Source of the DNA: Aestuariibacter sp. GS-14 | GTDB taxonomy: Bacteria > Pseudomonadota > Gammaproteobacteria > Enterobacterales > Alteromonadaceae | Assembly (NCBI RefSeq): GCF_006494365.1 | Contig: NZ_VHIP01000001.1 | Coordinates: 248,001 to 312,000, forward strand | Direction: 5' to 3' | Length of the DNA stretch: 64,000 nt | Shown here: in pieces, positions 19,515 through 28,001 of the stretch | How positions within the stretch are numbered: position 1 is the first letter of the stretch | Layout: every line of letters begins with the position of its first letter | Position numbers and translations under genes: made by a program | The notes under the pieces: model-generated | The model's database searches: none | Told to the model about the DNA's origin: nothing | What the model saw: only the letters and a program-made list of their open reading frames with translations

Positions 19515-19546
19515 TTACGTCTAGACGTCTAAATGTTTATACGGAC
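19515..19546 (-). promoter_or_regulatory. MetJ box array upstream of metA
   Basis: A perfect MetJ operator unit, AGACGTCT, lies at 19523-19530. It is flanked in register by TTACGTCT (6 of 8, 19515-19522), AAATGTTT (5 of 8, 19531-19538) and ATACGGAC (4 of 8). Tandem 8-bp met boxes bind MetJ dimers side by side with SAM as corepressor. The array is 64-95 bp upstream of metA. Because the genes below metA are tightly packed, it likely controls both metH halves and DUF938 as well. The rest of the 256-bp gap 19458-19713 must also hold the divergent promoter of the GH28 gene, which I could not place. Confidence 0.85.
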
Positions 19547-19713
19547 GTAATTCTTTACAAGGCACGCCAAACGTTTCGCATCCGGAAGTAAAATCAAATT
19601 CCCCTGTCAGAATACAAACAACACTTTTACACCACTCGTATTTATATTATAGCTGGGTACCATTCTGCCCTTTTAATCCTGCGTTACAAAGAGAAGTAAA
19701 TGGAAATATTGAT

Positions 19714-21153
19714 ATGCCGCAATTACCTCAAATCTCTCCCTTGTCTCGTCGTCGTTTGCTACAGGGCAGCCTTGCCTGCCTGGCCTTACCCGGATGTACT
19801 GCTGTGACGATAAATAGTCAGCCAATAAAACCAGCAACGCAATTCGTTGCGATTGACGCGCCATTCGACATGCCAGTGATCGAAATTCCTGACTTTACTG
19901 ACGTTGCTAATTTCAACATCCGGGATTTTGGTGCTGCTGAAAATAATCAATCAAGCACACAAACAGCACTGCGTAACGCCATTGCCGCCGCTAGCCAGGC
20001 TGGTGCAGGCAAAGTGATTGTTCCATCAGGTACCTGGCCATGTGGGCCGGTTCATTTGCTCAGTAACGTGAATCTGCATCTGGAAGAAGGGGCTACCCTG
20101 TTGTTCTCAGCAAATCCGGCAGATTATTTACCGCCGGTAAAAACAACCTGGGAAGGCATGGAATGTTTCAACTACTCGCCACTTATTTATGCTTACCATT
20201 GCAATAATATTGCTATTACTGGTAAAGGCACACTACAGGCAAAACTGGATGTATGGCAAGCCTGGTACGCTCGGCCTAAAGCACACATGGATGCCCTGGC
20301 CGATTTGTATCACATGGCGTCACAGGATGTGCCTGTTGAACATCGCCTGATGACCTACGCCGGGGCCAATCTGCGGCCGCACTTTGTGCAATTTAATCGC
20401 TGTCAGCATATATTAGTAGAAGGCATACACATTCAGGACAGTCCGTTTTGGGTGCTGCACCCGTTTATGTGTAAAGACGTCGTGTTTCGCCACGTGAGTG
20501 TATCGGCACATGGGCACAATAACGACGGTGTTGATCCGGAGATGACACAAAACATGCTGATTGAACACTGCACATTCGATCAGGGAGATGACGCGATTGC
20601 AGTAAAAGCAGGCAGAAACCGTGACGCGTGGCGACTGAATATGCCATGCCGCAATATTGTGATGCGTCATTGCCGAATAAAGCGAGCCCATCAATTGCTC
20701 GCCGTCGGTAGCGAGCTATCCGGCGGTATCGAGAATATATGGGTACATGATTGCCATTTCGACGGCAGTGAAGTGTTCCAGTCTGACGCTCTCCCCTACA
20801 GCGGCACTGGGAATATCGTGTTCATAAAAACCAATGAGCGACGGGGCGGTTTTGTTCGCAACGTTATTGTTGAAAATGTAAAAGCCGATAGCATTGGTGG
20901 TGGCATTCTGGCAATAGACACCGATGTGTTATATCAATGGCGCCATCTTGTACCTACCTATGAACGCCGTTTAACACCCATAGAGCATATTCACATTGCC
21001 AATGTGTCGGTGAATAACGCTGCCTTTATCAGTCAGATAAAAGGGCAAGCTGAGCTACCGGTAGATGAGGTCTACTTACGTAACTTAACTGTAGAGTCAA
21101 TTTCGGGACAGGCTTACTCTCACGACCACGTGAAGCGCATCGAAATTAAGTAA
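19714..21153 (+). CDS. Glycoside hydrolase family 28 lipoprotein (polygalacturonase-like)
   Basis: A 479-residue exported pectin-type glycosidase. The N-terminus has a twin-arginine motif SRRRLLQG followed by a hydrophobic core and lipobox LPGC, pointing to Tat export and lipid anchoring. The body is a right-handed beta-helix starting FNIRDFGAAENNQSSTQTALRNAI. The GH28 catalytic acids lie in NNDGVDPE (Asp271) and QGDDAIAVKAG (Asp292, Asp293). AVGSELSGGIENIWV is the region of the conserved Gly-His-Gly motif, altered to Gly-Ser-Glu here. It is alone on the plus strand between metA and the chemotaxis genes. Substrate is likely a galacturonate- or rhamnose-containing glycan. Exo-acting periplasmic relatives are common in Alteromonas. 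Confidence 0.88.
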   Translation: MPQLPQISPLSRRRLLQGSLACLALPGCTAVTINSQPIKPATQFVAIDAPFDMPVIEIPDFTDVANFNIRDFGAAENNQSSTQTALRNAIAAASQAGAGKVIVPSGTWPCGPVHLLSNVNLHLEEGATLLFSANPADYLPPVKTTWEGMECFNYSPLIYAYHCNNIAITGKGTLQAKLDVWQAWYARPKAHMDALADLYHMASQDVPVEHRLMTYAGANLRPHFVQFNRCQHILVEGIHIQDSPFWVLHPFMCKDVVFRHVSVSAHGHNNDGVDPEMTQNMLIEHCTFDQGDDAIAVKAGRNRDAWRLNMPCRNIVMRHCRIKRAHQLLAVGSELSGGIENIWVHDCHFDGSEVFQSDALPYSGTGNIVFIKTNERRGGFVRNVIVENVKADSIGGGILAIDTDVLYQWRHLVPTYERRLTPIEHIHIANVSVNNAAFISQIKGQAELPVDEVYLRNLTVESISGQAYSHDHVKRIEIK

Positions 21154-21163
21154 TACGGATTTG

Positions 21164-21580
21164 TTAAGCGGGCTTGTGAATATTCATCAGTAGTTGTAGC
21201 TCGGCTGCCGGCAGATCGCAACTGTGCATGACTTCATCAATACTGGCACCGGCTTGCAACATCTCTGCAGCACGCTGATATAACCGGCTGTCTGGGTCCT
21301 GCTCGCTTACCGTTTTAATTTGCTTTGCCAGTGCGCTTATTTCACTTTCCAGCGATGTTACTGAGCGGGCGACGGCCATACTGCGGGCCTGTCCTTCCTC
21401 AATGGTGTTGTAGAAGTTTTGCTGCGCTTTGGTGAGCTGTTGAATTAACTTTTTATGCGCTTCGAGCTCGGCAGAGAGCAAGCGAATTTGTTTGCGCGTT
21501 ACCAGCCAATTGAACACAAAGCCTCCTGTCGCCAGGAGGCAGGCAAACACTGCGATAAGAAGGGGTTTTGATACTTCCAT
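21164..21580 (-). CDS. DUF2802 protein at the end of the chemotaxis operon
   Basis: A 138-residue protein with one N-terminal membrane helix (LLIAVFACLLATGGFVFNWLV), a coiled coil (about residues 30-95), and the C-terminal DUF2802 segment LYQRAAEMLQAGASIDEVMHSCDLPAAELQLLMNIHK, which looks like a small helix-turn-helix. It is found at the same position, after cheW, in Vibrio, Shewanella and Pseudomonas polar-flagellar clusters. Function unknown; a role at the cell-pole array or motor is suggested by location only. It starts 16 nt after cheW and converges with the GH28 gene 11 nt away. Confidence 0.85.
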   Translation of the reverse strand: MEVSKPLLIAVFACLLATGGFVFNWLVTRKQIRLLSAELEAHKKLIQQLTKAQQNFYNTIEEGQARSMAVARSVTSLESEISALAKQIKTVSEQDPDSRLYQRAAEMLQAGASIDEVMHSCDLPAAELQLLMNIHKPA

Positions 21581-21595
21581 GTAATAGTCAGGCCG

Positions 21596-22084
21596 TTACA
21601 GGCTGCTTAATTCGTCCCATTCTTCATCGCTTAATAATTTATTCAGGTCAACCAGAATTAACAGTTCACCGTCGCGGTTGCTTACACCCTGGATGAACTT
21701 GGCGCTTTCTTCTGTACCCACATTTGGCGCGCTATCGATCTCAGACGATCTCAGGTACACGACTTCTGCCACGCTATCAACCAGAATACCCACTACCTGT
21801 TCATCAGATTCGATGATCACAATACGGGTATTGTCAGTCACTTCTTCTGGCGGTAACCCAAAGCGGGCGCGGGTATCGATAACCGTTACAACGTTGCCGC
21901 GCAGGTTAATAATACCTAATACGTAATCCGGTGCACCTGGCACAGGGGCAATCTCGGTATAGCGCAGTACTTCCTGTACTTGCATTACATTGATGCCATA
22001 GGTTTCTTCACCCAAACGATAGGTAACCCACTGCAATACCTGATCATCTACGTTCGATGCGTTACTATTTCTGTCATCACTCAT
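21596..22084 (-). CDS. cheW: Chemotaxis coupling protein CheW
   Basis: A 162-residue scaffold that links chemoreceptors to CheA in polar arrays. A single CheW domain fills residues 15-155: VTYRLGEETYGINVMQVQEVL, APDYVLGIINLRGNVVTVID and VSNRDGELLILVDLNKLL. Length and sequence match Vibrio and Pseudomonas CheW. It follows parP by 18 nt and is the second-last gene of the block. Confidence 0.96.
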   Translation of the reverse strand: MSDDRNSNASNVDDQVLQWVTYRLGEETYGINVMQVQEVLRYTEIAPVPGAPDYVLGIINLRGNVVTVIDTRARFGLPPEEVTDNTRIVIIESDEQVVGILVDSVAEVVYLRSSEIDSAPNVGTEESAKFIQGVSNRDGELLILVDLNKLLSDEEWDELSSL

Positions 22085-22102
22085 GTACTTGGCTCCAATT
22101 GA

Positions 22103-22957
22103 CTATGGCACCTGGTCTTTACTGCCCAAGCCTTTATTCAGCATTGCAATTAACTCATCAACGTCAAGCAATGCACACATTTTATCTTTCACCATACCTG
22201 CTAACCATGGACGCTTGCCTGCTGACGATTCACGCCATTTAACATCGGCCTTTGTTAACGATACGGTATTAACTAACTTTTCGCTGGCGAGCCCCCAGGA
22301 ACTATCGCCTAACATAATAAGATATTGATAGTTTAGCTGATCTGCCAGTTTTTGATCGTATTTTTCTGGCATTACCCATTGCGCAGTATCAACTACGCTT
22401 AATTTTTCTTCTCTGTGCAGCATTACGCCCATAAACCATTTAGGCTTACCAAATAGCGGGCCAATCTTTGAAATCCGGTGAATGCCACCCAAAGTGATTA
22501 ATGGCACCGCCAGCGTTAACCCTGCCACTTCAAAAAACAATGCCTGAAATTTATTGTCTAACCGCTTTTCTAACGGCAATACCGGTGCATTTGGCGGCCC
22601 TTCCGCCTTGTGCTGTGCGGCCACCTGCTCTTCTACTCTTTTAAGCAGACTTTCCTGAGGCTCAGAAACCTTTCCGGAAACCTTGCCGGAAACCTTTCCG
22701 GAAACCTTGCCGGAAACCTTGCCGGACACATTGGCAACCACACGCTCGCGGGGCTTTTCCGCAATTCGATTATCGGTTGTTGGCATGTCAATGACGGGTG
22801 GGGCACTTATTGAAACATCCGGTACAACAACCGTAGCCTGTTCGAGCAATTTTGCCGTGCGCGCGGTGACTTCTGCTGGATCGTCAACATCCCGCAGCAA
22901 GCTGCTGAGGTACTCTTCCATTACCTCTTCTTTTGCAAACGGCGTATTCTTACTCAT
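22103..22957 (-). CDS. parP: ParP-like CheW-domain protein (polar array anchor)
   Basis: A 284-residue protein. It has an N-terminal conserved stretch (EEYLSSLLRDVDDPAEVTAR), a Pro/Lys-rich linker with five copies of VSGK at residues 77-96, and a C-terminal CheW-like AIF domain (FQALFFEVAGLTLAVPLITLGG to the end). In Vibrio, ParP binds CheA and ParC and keeps arrays at the old pole; the gene order parC-parP-cheW here is the same. It starts 2 nt after parC. The repeated linker is coded by a 12-bp tandem repeat that could vary in length. Confidence 0.88.
   Translation of the reverse strand: MSKNTPFAKEEVMEEYLSSLLRDVDDPAEVTARTAKLLEQATVVVPDVSISAPPVIDMPTTDNRIAEKPRERVVANVSGKVSGKVSGKVSGKVSGKVSEPQESLLKRVEEQVAAQHKAEGPPNAPVLPLEKRLDNKFQALFFEVAGLTLAVPLITLGGIHRISKIGPLFGKPKWFMGVMLHREEKLSVVDTAQWVMPEKYDQKLADQLNYQYLIMLGDSSWGLASEKLVNTVSLTKADVKWRESSAGKRPWLAGMVKDKMCALLDVDELIAMLNKGLGSKDQVP
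22665..22724. repeat. Five-copy 12-bp tandem repeat in parP
   Basis: Five contiguous units of GAAACCTT(T/G)CCG on the plus strand, differing only at the ninth base, encode (VSGK)5 on the minus strand. A sixth, decayed unit follows (GACACATTGGCA). The unit length is a multiple of three, so gain or loss of copies would keep the frame. Confidence 0.95.
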
Positions 22958-22959
22958 CG

Positions 22960-23730
22960 TTAGTCGTCACTGTCCAAAGTATTCAATAATTTCTGATACG
23001 CAAACACGCCCCGCGCTTTAGGGTAAGCAATTGAGGCCGGTGTCTGCATCTGGCTGGCATCCCTGAATCGGGTATCAACCGGAATCATGCCTTTCCAGGT
23101 TTGTTCCTTGTAATCTAACAGCAATTGTTTGTGTGCCGCTATCGCTGCATTAATCCGACGATCGAACATCGTTGGCACAATCAGCGTATCAAATTCACGC
23201 TCCAGCATCTTGCTCATAATGGTTAACGTGTGCATCATGCGGTCCAGTCCTTTTAGTGCCAGAAACTCGGTTTGAACCGGTACCACCACTTTTTGGCATG
23301 CAGCAAGGGCATTTACCATTAACACACCCAATACCGGTGGGCAGTCAATTAACACGTAATCAAATTGCGACTCAATTTGTTTCAGGGCCTTCTTTAATAC
23401 CAGCCCCATACCCATTTGATTGCCCATGGAACGGTCCAACGTAGCCAACGCCATGGTGGACGGTAAAATAAACAGACTATCCAGCTTACTTGGACACAAA
23501 CAATCTAAGACTTTATCGTCGCTCATGCCGGAAGGATTAGCAAAAATATCGTAAACTGAATGCAATAACTCTTCAGAATCAATGCCAAAGTAATAGCTTA
23601 ACGAGGCATGGGGATCCATATCTACCAATAATACATTGTGCCCCCGCCTGGCAAGCAGTCCGCCCAATGTCACGGTTGTAGTTGTTTTCCCTACCCCGCC
23701 CTTTTGGTTGGCAATGGTCCAGATTTTCAC
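22960..23730 (-). CDS. parC: ParC/Soj-like ParA ATPase for polar chemotaxis arrays
   Basis: A 256-residue P-loop ATPase of the ParA/MinD family. The deviant Walker A motif KGGVGKTTT is at residues 10-18, Walker A' is LLVDMDPHASLSYYFG, and Walker B is YVLIDCPPVLGVL. Located between cheB and parP, it corresponds to Vibrio ParC, which directs chemotaxis arrays to the cell pole, rather than to a chromosomal ParA (no parB nearby). A plain soj-type name is possible. The start ATG at 23730 gives the family N-terminus KIWTIANQKGG. Confidence 0.9.
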   Translation of the reverse strand: MKIWTIANQKGGVGKTTTTVTLGGLLARRGHNVLLVDMDPHASLSYYFGIDSEELLHSVYDIFANPSGMSDDKVLDCLCPSKLDSLFILPSTMALATLDRSMGNQMGMGLVLKKALKQIESQFDYVLIDCPPVLGVLMVNALAACQKVVVPVQTEFLALKGLDRMMHTLTIMSKMLEREFDTLIVPTMFDRRINAAIAAHKQLLLDYKEQTWKGMIPVDTRFRDASQMQTPASIAYPKARGVFAYQKLLNTLDSDD

Positions 23731-23767
23731 TGCTACTCTCCCACCAGCGCTAATATCGGCTCACCGG

Positions 23768-24937
23768 TTACATCTCGGTGATTATGCAGCTACCTATATC
23801 ATCTATACTAATATTCACTTCCGCCAGCTTATCCACGGTTACCGCTTGCGGCATACCGTAAACCACACTACTGGCTTGATCCTGTGCCCATATTTTGGCT
23901 CCTAACCCTTTAAGCGTTCGACACCCCTCACGGCCATCGGCACCCATGCCGGTTAAAATAACGGCTAACGTGTCGCCACCATAGACATTCGACAAACTAT
24001 TAAAGGTAGTATCAACACTGGGTTTGTAGCCAATATCAGCGGCGTCTGATTCTGTGATCACAATTCTGGGTTGCCCAGATAACTTATCAACAGTCATCTG
24101 CTTTCCACCCGGAGCCAGGTAAGCCCAGCCATTTTGCACCACATCGCCGTGTTCCGCTTCTTTCACCCGAATCTGACAATGCTGATTCAGTCGCTCCGCA
24201 AACGCTTTGGTAAACGTACCTGGCATGTGTTGCACCAGGAATACCGGATAAGGAAATCCTTCGGGCAGAACACTAAGTACTTTTTGTAATGCAACCGGAC
24301 CACCTGTTGAGGCGCCTATCGCCAGGCAACGATAACGTTTCCCGCTTCGACGAACCTGAGTAACTATCTGGGGTTCAACGGCTTCTGTGCGTCCAGCTAA
24401 TAGCGAAGAACTTCTGACAAATGCTGTTTTAGGTGCATTACTGGGTAATGCCCTTGACGGGGCCGATGGAACGGGTACTGCAGTACGCGCGGTAATACCA
24501 CCAGGCGATGTCAATGGACGTCGCTGGATAGATAACGGTGTACGCCTTGCCAGTAACCTGACTTTAGTTCTCAGAATAGTTGCTGCATCACTGCGATCTT
24601 TTGCGATTTCTTCAAATCGCTTGGGCAAAAAGTCAACGGCTCCCGCATCCAGCGCATCCAAAGTGGCTTTTGCCCCTTGATGAGTGAGGGAGGAAAACAT
24701 AATTACGGGAACAGGACATTCATCCATAATCCGTCTCACCGCAGAAATGCCGTCCATAACCGGCATTTCCACGTCCATGGTGACGACATCCGGCCGCAGC
24801 GACTTGATCATATCAATTGCTTCGCGTCCGTTTCTGGCTTCGCCAACCACCTCAAGAGAACGGTCTTCATTTAGAATATCTTTAACCCGGCGGCGATAAA
24901 AACTCGAATCGTCGACCACCAGGACTTTGAAGGCCAT
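23768..24937 (-). CDS. cheB: Chemotaxis response regulator and receptor methylesterase
   Basis: A 389-residue protein that removes methyl groups from (and deamidates) chemoreceptors for adaptation. The N-terminal receiver domain has KVLVVDDSSFYRR and the phospho-acceptor Asp in VVTMDVEMPVMDG. After a Ser/Pro/Arg-rich linker, the C-terminal esterase domain holds the catalytic Ser in IGASTGGP, His in LVQHMPGTFT and Asp in TGMGADGREG. The linker is longer than in enteric CheB (349 residues). It is activated by CheA phosphorylation. It begins 17 nt after cheA. Confidence 0.97.
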   Translation of the reverse strand: MAFKVLVVDDSSFYRRRVKDILNEDRSLEVVGEARNGREAIDMIKSLRPDVVTMDVEMPVMDGISAVRRIMDECPVPVIMFSSLTHQGAKATLDALDAGAVDFLPKRFEEIAKDRSDAATILRTKVRLLARRTPLSIQRRPLTSPGGITARTAVPVPSAPSRALPSNAPKTAFVRSSSLLAGRTEAVEPQIVTQVRRSGKRYRCLAIGASTGGPVALQKVLSVLPEGFPYPVFLVQHMPGTFTKAFAERLNQHCQIRVKEAEHGDVVQNGWAYLAPGGKQMTVDKLSGQPRIVITESDAADIGYKPSVDTTFNSLSNVYGGDTLAVILTGMGADGREGCRTLKGLGAKIWAQDQASSVVYGMPQAVTVDKLAEVNISIDDIGSCIITEM

Positions 24938-24954
24938 TTAGCAATATTCCTCAG

Positions 24955-27201
24955 TTATTTTTTGAGTGCTTTTCGCGCATAGCGTTTTAACAGACTTGGA
25001 ATATCCAGTATCAGTGCTATACCGCCATCAGAGGTTATTGTAGCGCCAGCCATGCCAGGCGTGCCTTGTAGTAACGCATCTAATGGCTTAATCACCACTT
25101 CTTCCTGGCCAATAAGTGCGTCAACAACAAAACCAACCTGTTGTGTACCAATTTGCACTACTACGACATGGCCTTTCTTGCGGTCGATGTTTTTGGGACC
25201 GCGGATTAACCATTCGCCGAGGAAGAATAATGGGATTGCTTTTGAGCGCACAATCATGGTTAGTTGACCATCAACAGTGTTGGTCTTCTTGATATCCATG
25301 TTAATTATTTCATTTACAGCACCCAGCGGCAGTGCAAATGTCTGTTTTCCAACCACAATCATCAGCGTAGGCAAAATAGCCAGAGTAAGCGGAACTTTGA
25401 TTTCAAGGCGGGTACCCCTGCCAAGCTGAGAATCAATATTCACTGTACCGTTTAACTGATTAATCTTGGTTTTAACAACGTCCATGCCCACACCACGACC
25501 AGAGATATCGCTTATCTCTGTCTTGGTTGAGAAACCTGGAGCAAAAATAAGATTGAACGCTTCCACATCTGACATGCGAGCAGCGGCATCAACATCCAGT
25601 ACACCGCGGGATATCGCAATTTCTTTCAGCTTTTCCGGATCCATGCCCTTGCCGTCATCTTCAATAACAAGCAGGATATGATCCCCTTCCTGAGAGGCAG
25701 AAAGCTTCACCGTACCCATTCGGGGTTTACCCGCTGCGGCACGGTCTTCAGGCATTTCAATACCGTGGTCAACTGAATTTCGAACCAAATGCACCAGCGG
25801 ATCAGCCAAGGCTTCTACCAGGTTCTTATCCAGATCGGTCTCTTCACCTTCCAGTTCAAGCGTAATTTCTTTTTTCAGGCTTCTCGCCAAATCCCGCACA
25901 ACGCGTGGGAATCGGCCAAATACCTTTTTGATAGGCTGCATACGGGTTTGCATTACTGCGCCCTGCAAGTCACCCGTTACTACATCCAGGTTTGCAATTG
26001 CCTTGGACATAGATTCATCGTTGATATTAATACCAAGACTAATTAACCGGTTACGAACCAATACCAATTCGCCTACCATATTCATAATCTGATCTAATCG
26101 GCGCGTATCAACACGAACTGTCGTTTCAGCTGGAGGCGGCGCAGCGGCAGCTTTCTTATCATCTTTCTTAGCGGGCGCAGGATCTGCGGCTGGTGCTGCT
26201 GCAGGCTTACTGGCAGCTGCGGGTTTTGCAGCGGCCGGTTTTTCCGTTGCTTTAGGCGTTGCCGCTGGCTTGCTATCGTTTTCTACTTTAACCCGTGGTT
26301 TTTCTGGCGCAGCAGGTTTTACCGGTGCTTCAGCTTTGGTTTCAGCTTTGGCTTCACCAGGGGCTTTGCCCTGACCATGTAGCTGATCAAGCAGCGCTTC
26401 AAATTCATCGTCGGTTATTTCGTCGTCGCTGGCAGTAACCGCTGCTGGCGGCGGCGTGGCAACAGGAGCAGCTTCGCTTTCCCCACCAAACTTACCTTTG
26501 CCATGTAATTCGTCCAGTAACGCTTCAAATTCGTCGTCGGTAATGTCTTCGCCACCCGCAGATGAAGCTGCAACAGGTGCTGCCTTTGGTGCAGGTGCAG
26601 GCGCTTTTTCCTGCTTACCTGGCGCACCGCCAGTGCCGTGCAGTTCGTCGAGCAGGGCTTCAAATTCATCTTCGGTAATGTCATCGATTAAACCCGATGC
26701 ATCGGAAGCACCCGTATCCTCTTCCGCTTCGTCTTCCAGCTCGAAGGTTTCCTCTTCATCTGCTGCAGGCGCTGGTGCGGCTGAACCATCAAAAATACTC
26801 TCATCCGCAGATTCGGGATGGCTAAGCTTGTGCAGAATATCCACCAGAGTCGCATCAGCTGGCTCCAATGGTTCCTTCTGTTTCACTTTCTCGAACATCT
26901 CTACTACAACATCGGTTGCCTGTAGAATTACGTCCATTAACTCTGGTGTAAGTGAGCGCTGGCCATTTCTCATGACGTCAAAGACATTCTCGGCGCCGTG
27001 ACAAATTTCAACTAACTCGGTTAGTGACAAGAATCCGGCACCGCCTTTCACCGTGTGATAACCACGGAAAATCGCGTTTAGCAGATCTTTATCTTCTGGG
27101 TTGTTCTCCAGATCTACCAGTTGCTCTTGTAATTGTTCGAGGATTTCACCGGCCTCAACCAGAAAATCCTGCAATATATCTTCATCGACATCAAAAGACA
27201 T
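24955..27201 (-). CDS. cheA: Chemotaxis histidine kinase CheA with triple CheY-docking-like linker
   Basis: A 748-residue kinase that phosphorylates CheY and CheB. The P1 domain (about 1-105) has the phospho-acceptor His49 in YHTVKGGAGF. From 140 to 360 there is no folded P2 domain. Instead an acidic, Ala/Pro/Lys-rich linker carries three near-identical motifs, ITEDEFEALLDELHG (175-189), ITDDEFEALLDELHG (220-234) and ITDDEFEALLDQLHG (262-276). P3 dimerisation begins TVRVDTRRLDQIMNMVGEL. P4 has HLVRNSVDHGIE (N box), EDDGKGMD (G1) and GRGVGMDVVK (G2). P5 is the CheW-like C-terminus. The repeats resemble the FliM and CheZ ends that bind CheY (see findings). The long linker may also hold the LID region that binds ParP. 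Confidence 0.97.
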   Translation of the reverse strand: MSFDVDEDILQDFLVEAGEILEQLQEQLVDLENNPEDKDLLNAIFRGYHTVKGGAGFLSLTELVEICHGAENVFDVMRNGQRSLTPELMDVILQATDVVVEMFEKVKQKEPLEPADATLVDILHKLSHPESADESIFDGSAAPAPAADEEETFELEDEAEEDTGASDASGLIDDITEDEFEALLDELHGTGGAPGKQEKAPAPAPKAAPVAASSAGGEDITDDEFEALLDELHGKGKFGGESEAAPVATPPPAAVTASDDEITDDEFEALLDQLHGQGKAPGEAKAETKAEAPVKPAAPEKPRVKVENDSKPAATPKATEKPAAAKPAAASKPAAAPAADPAPAKKDDKKAAAAPPPAETTVRVDTRRLDQIMNMVGELVLVRNRLISLGININDESMSKAIANLDVVTGDLQGAVMQTRMQPIKKVFGRFPRVVRDLARSLKKEITLELEGEETDLDKNLVEALADPLVHLVRNSVDHGIEMPEDRAAAGKPRMGTVKLSASQEGDHILLVIEDDGKGMDPEKLKEIAISRGVLDVDAAARMSDVEAFNLIFAPGFSTKTEISDISGRGVGMDVVKTKINQLNGTVNIDSQLGRGTRLEIKVPLTLAILPTLMIVVGKQTFALPLGAVNEIINMDIKKTNTVDGQLTMIVRSKAIPLFFLGEWLIRGPKNIDRKKGHVVVVQIGTQQVGFVVDALIGQEEVVIKPLDALLQGTPGMAGATITSDGGIALILDIPSLLKRYARKALKK

Positions 27202-27213
27202 GTACCCGCTCCC

Positions 27214-27966
27214 CTAGAACCCTAAGCTGGACAAAAGGTCGTCAACATCATCCTGACCAGATACCACATCATCACGTGACTCTGCGTCAATAATTGGTCC
27301 TTCAGCTTTGATTTCATCCTTATCGGCTTTCTTGGCTGAAGCTTTGACGTTTTTCGTCACTTCAGAGCCGCCGAATACCGTTAGCATATGAACCAAACTG
27401 TCTTCGACTTCTTTTACCAATTCGATGACCCGGCGAATAACCTGTCCGGTCAAATCCTGATACCCTTGCGCCATCAACACTTCGGTCAGTAACGACATCA
27501 GTTGTTCAGCATCGCCGGTAGAATCTTCAAGTAACTTATCCAGGTCCATGCATAACGATTTAAAATCACCGATCTCGATTTCGCGATTCATCAGCTTTTT
27601 CCATTCTGGCATCACGGTATCAAGATGTGCCTTCATGGTTTCTACAATCGACATACTGTTTTCAACAGCGTCCATAGTAGTATTAGCTGCTTTTTCAGTT
27701 TCTTCAATAACGTAAGTCAAACGACTTTGCGCATCGGGAATCTCTTCATTGGCGAGACCAGCAATACGCTCGTCCAATTGAAAATTATTGAGCGCATTGT
27801 GTAATTGGCGGGTAAGCTTGCCAACTTCGGCAAATAACTCGACAGACTCTTTCATCGCCACAGCATCTAACAATGCATTGGCTGATTCGTTATCTCCGTT
27901 CTCCAGAAATACTACCAACTGCTTTGCTTCTTCCAGAGTCATAGGAACTTTTCTGTTTTCTGTCAT
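27214..27966 (-). CDS. cheZ: CheY-P phosphatase CheZ
   Basis: A 250-residue, mostly helical protein that speeds dephosphorylation of CheY-P. The catalytic Gln lies in QDLTGQVIRRVIELV, with the conserved Asp four residues before it. Long paired helices precede it (about residues 15-200). The extreme C-terminus, QDDVDDLLSSLGF, is the classic CheY-docking peptide. It is somewhat longer than E. coli CheZ (214). It lies between cheY and cheA, as in other polar-flagellated gammaproteobacteria. Confidence 0.96.
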   Translation of the reverse strand: MTENRKVPMTLEEAKQLVVFLENGDNESANALLDAVAMKESVELFAEVGKLTRQLHNALNNFQLDERIAGLANEEIPDAQSRLTYVIEETEKAANTTMDAVENSMSIVETMKAHLDTVMPEWKKLMNREIEIGDFKSLCMDLDKLLEDSTGDAEQLMSLLTEVLMAQGYQDLTGQVIRRVIELVKEVEDSLVHMLTVFGGSEVTKNVKASAKKADKDEIKAEGPIIDAESRDDVVSGQDDVDDLLSSLGF

Positions 27967-28001
27967 CCAGTTATCCTCAGGCGGTTAAACACTTAACTGG
28001 A

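Noticed and set aside
22665-22724. Short direct repeats that could suggest a CRISPR array
   Set aside because: The units are contiguous 12-bp repeats with no spacers, lie in frame inside parP and encode VSGK. No cas genes are present.
22960-23730. Chromosome partition ParA
   Set aside because: No parB or parS lies nearby, and the position between cheB and a CheW-like parP fits the chemotaxis ParC.
26456-27001. 181-residue Ser/Ala-rich plus-strand ORF
   Set aside because: Antisense of the acidic, Ala-rich linker of cheA; the Ser repeats are the complement of Asp/Glu codons.
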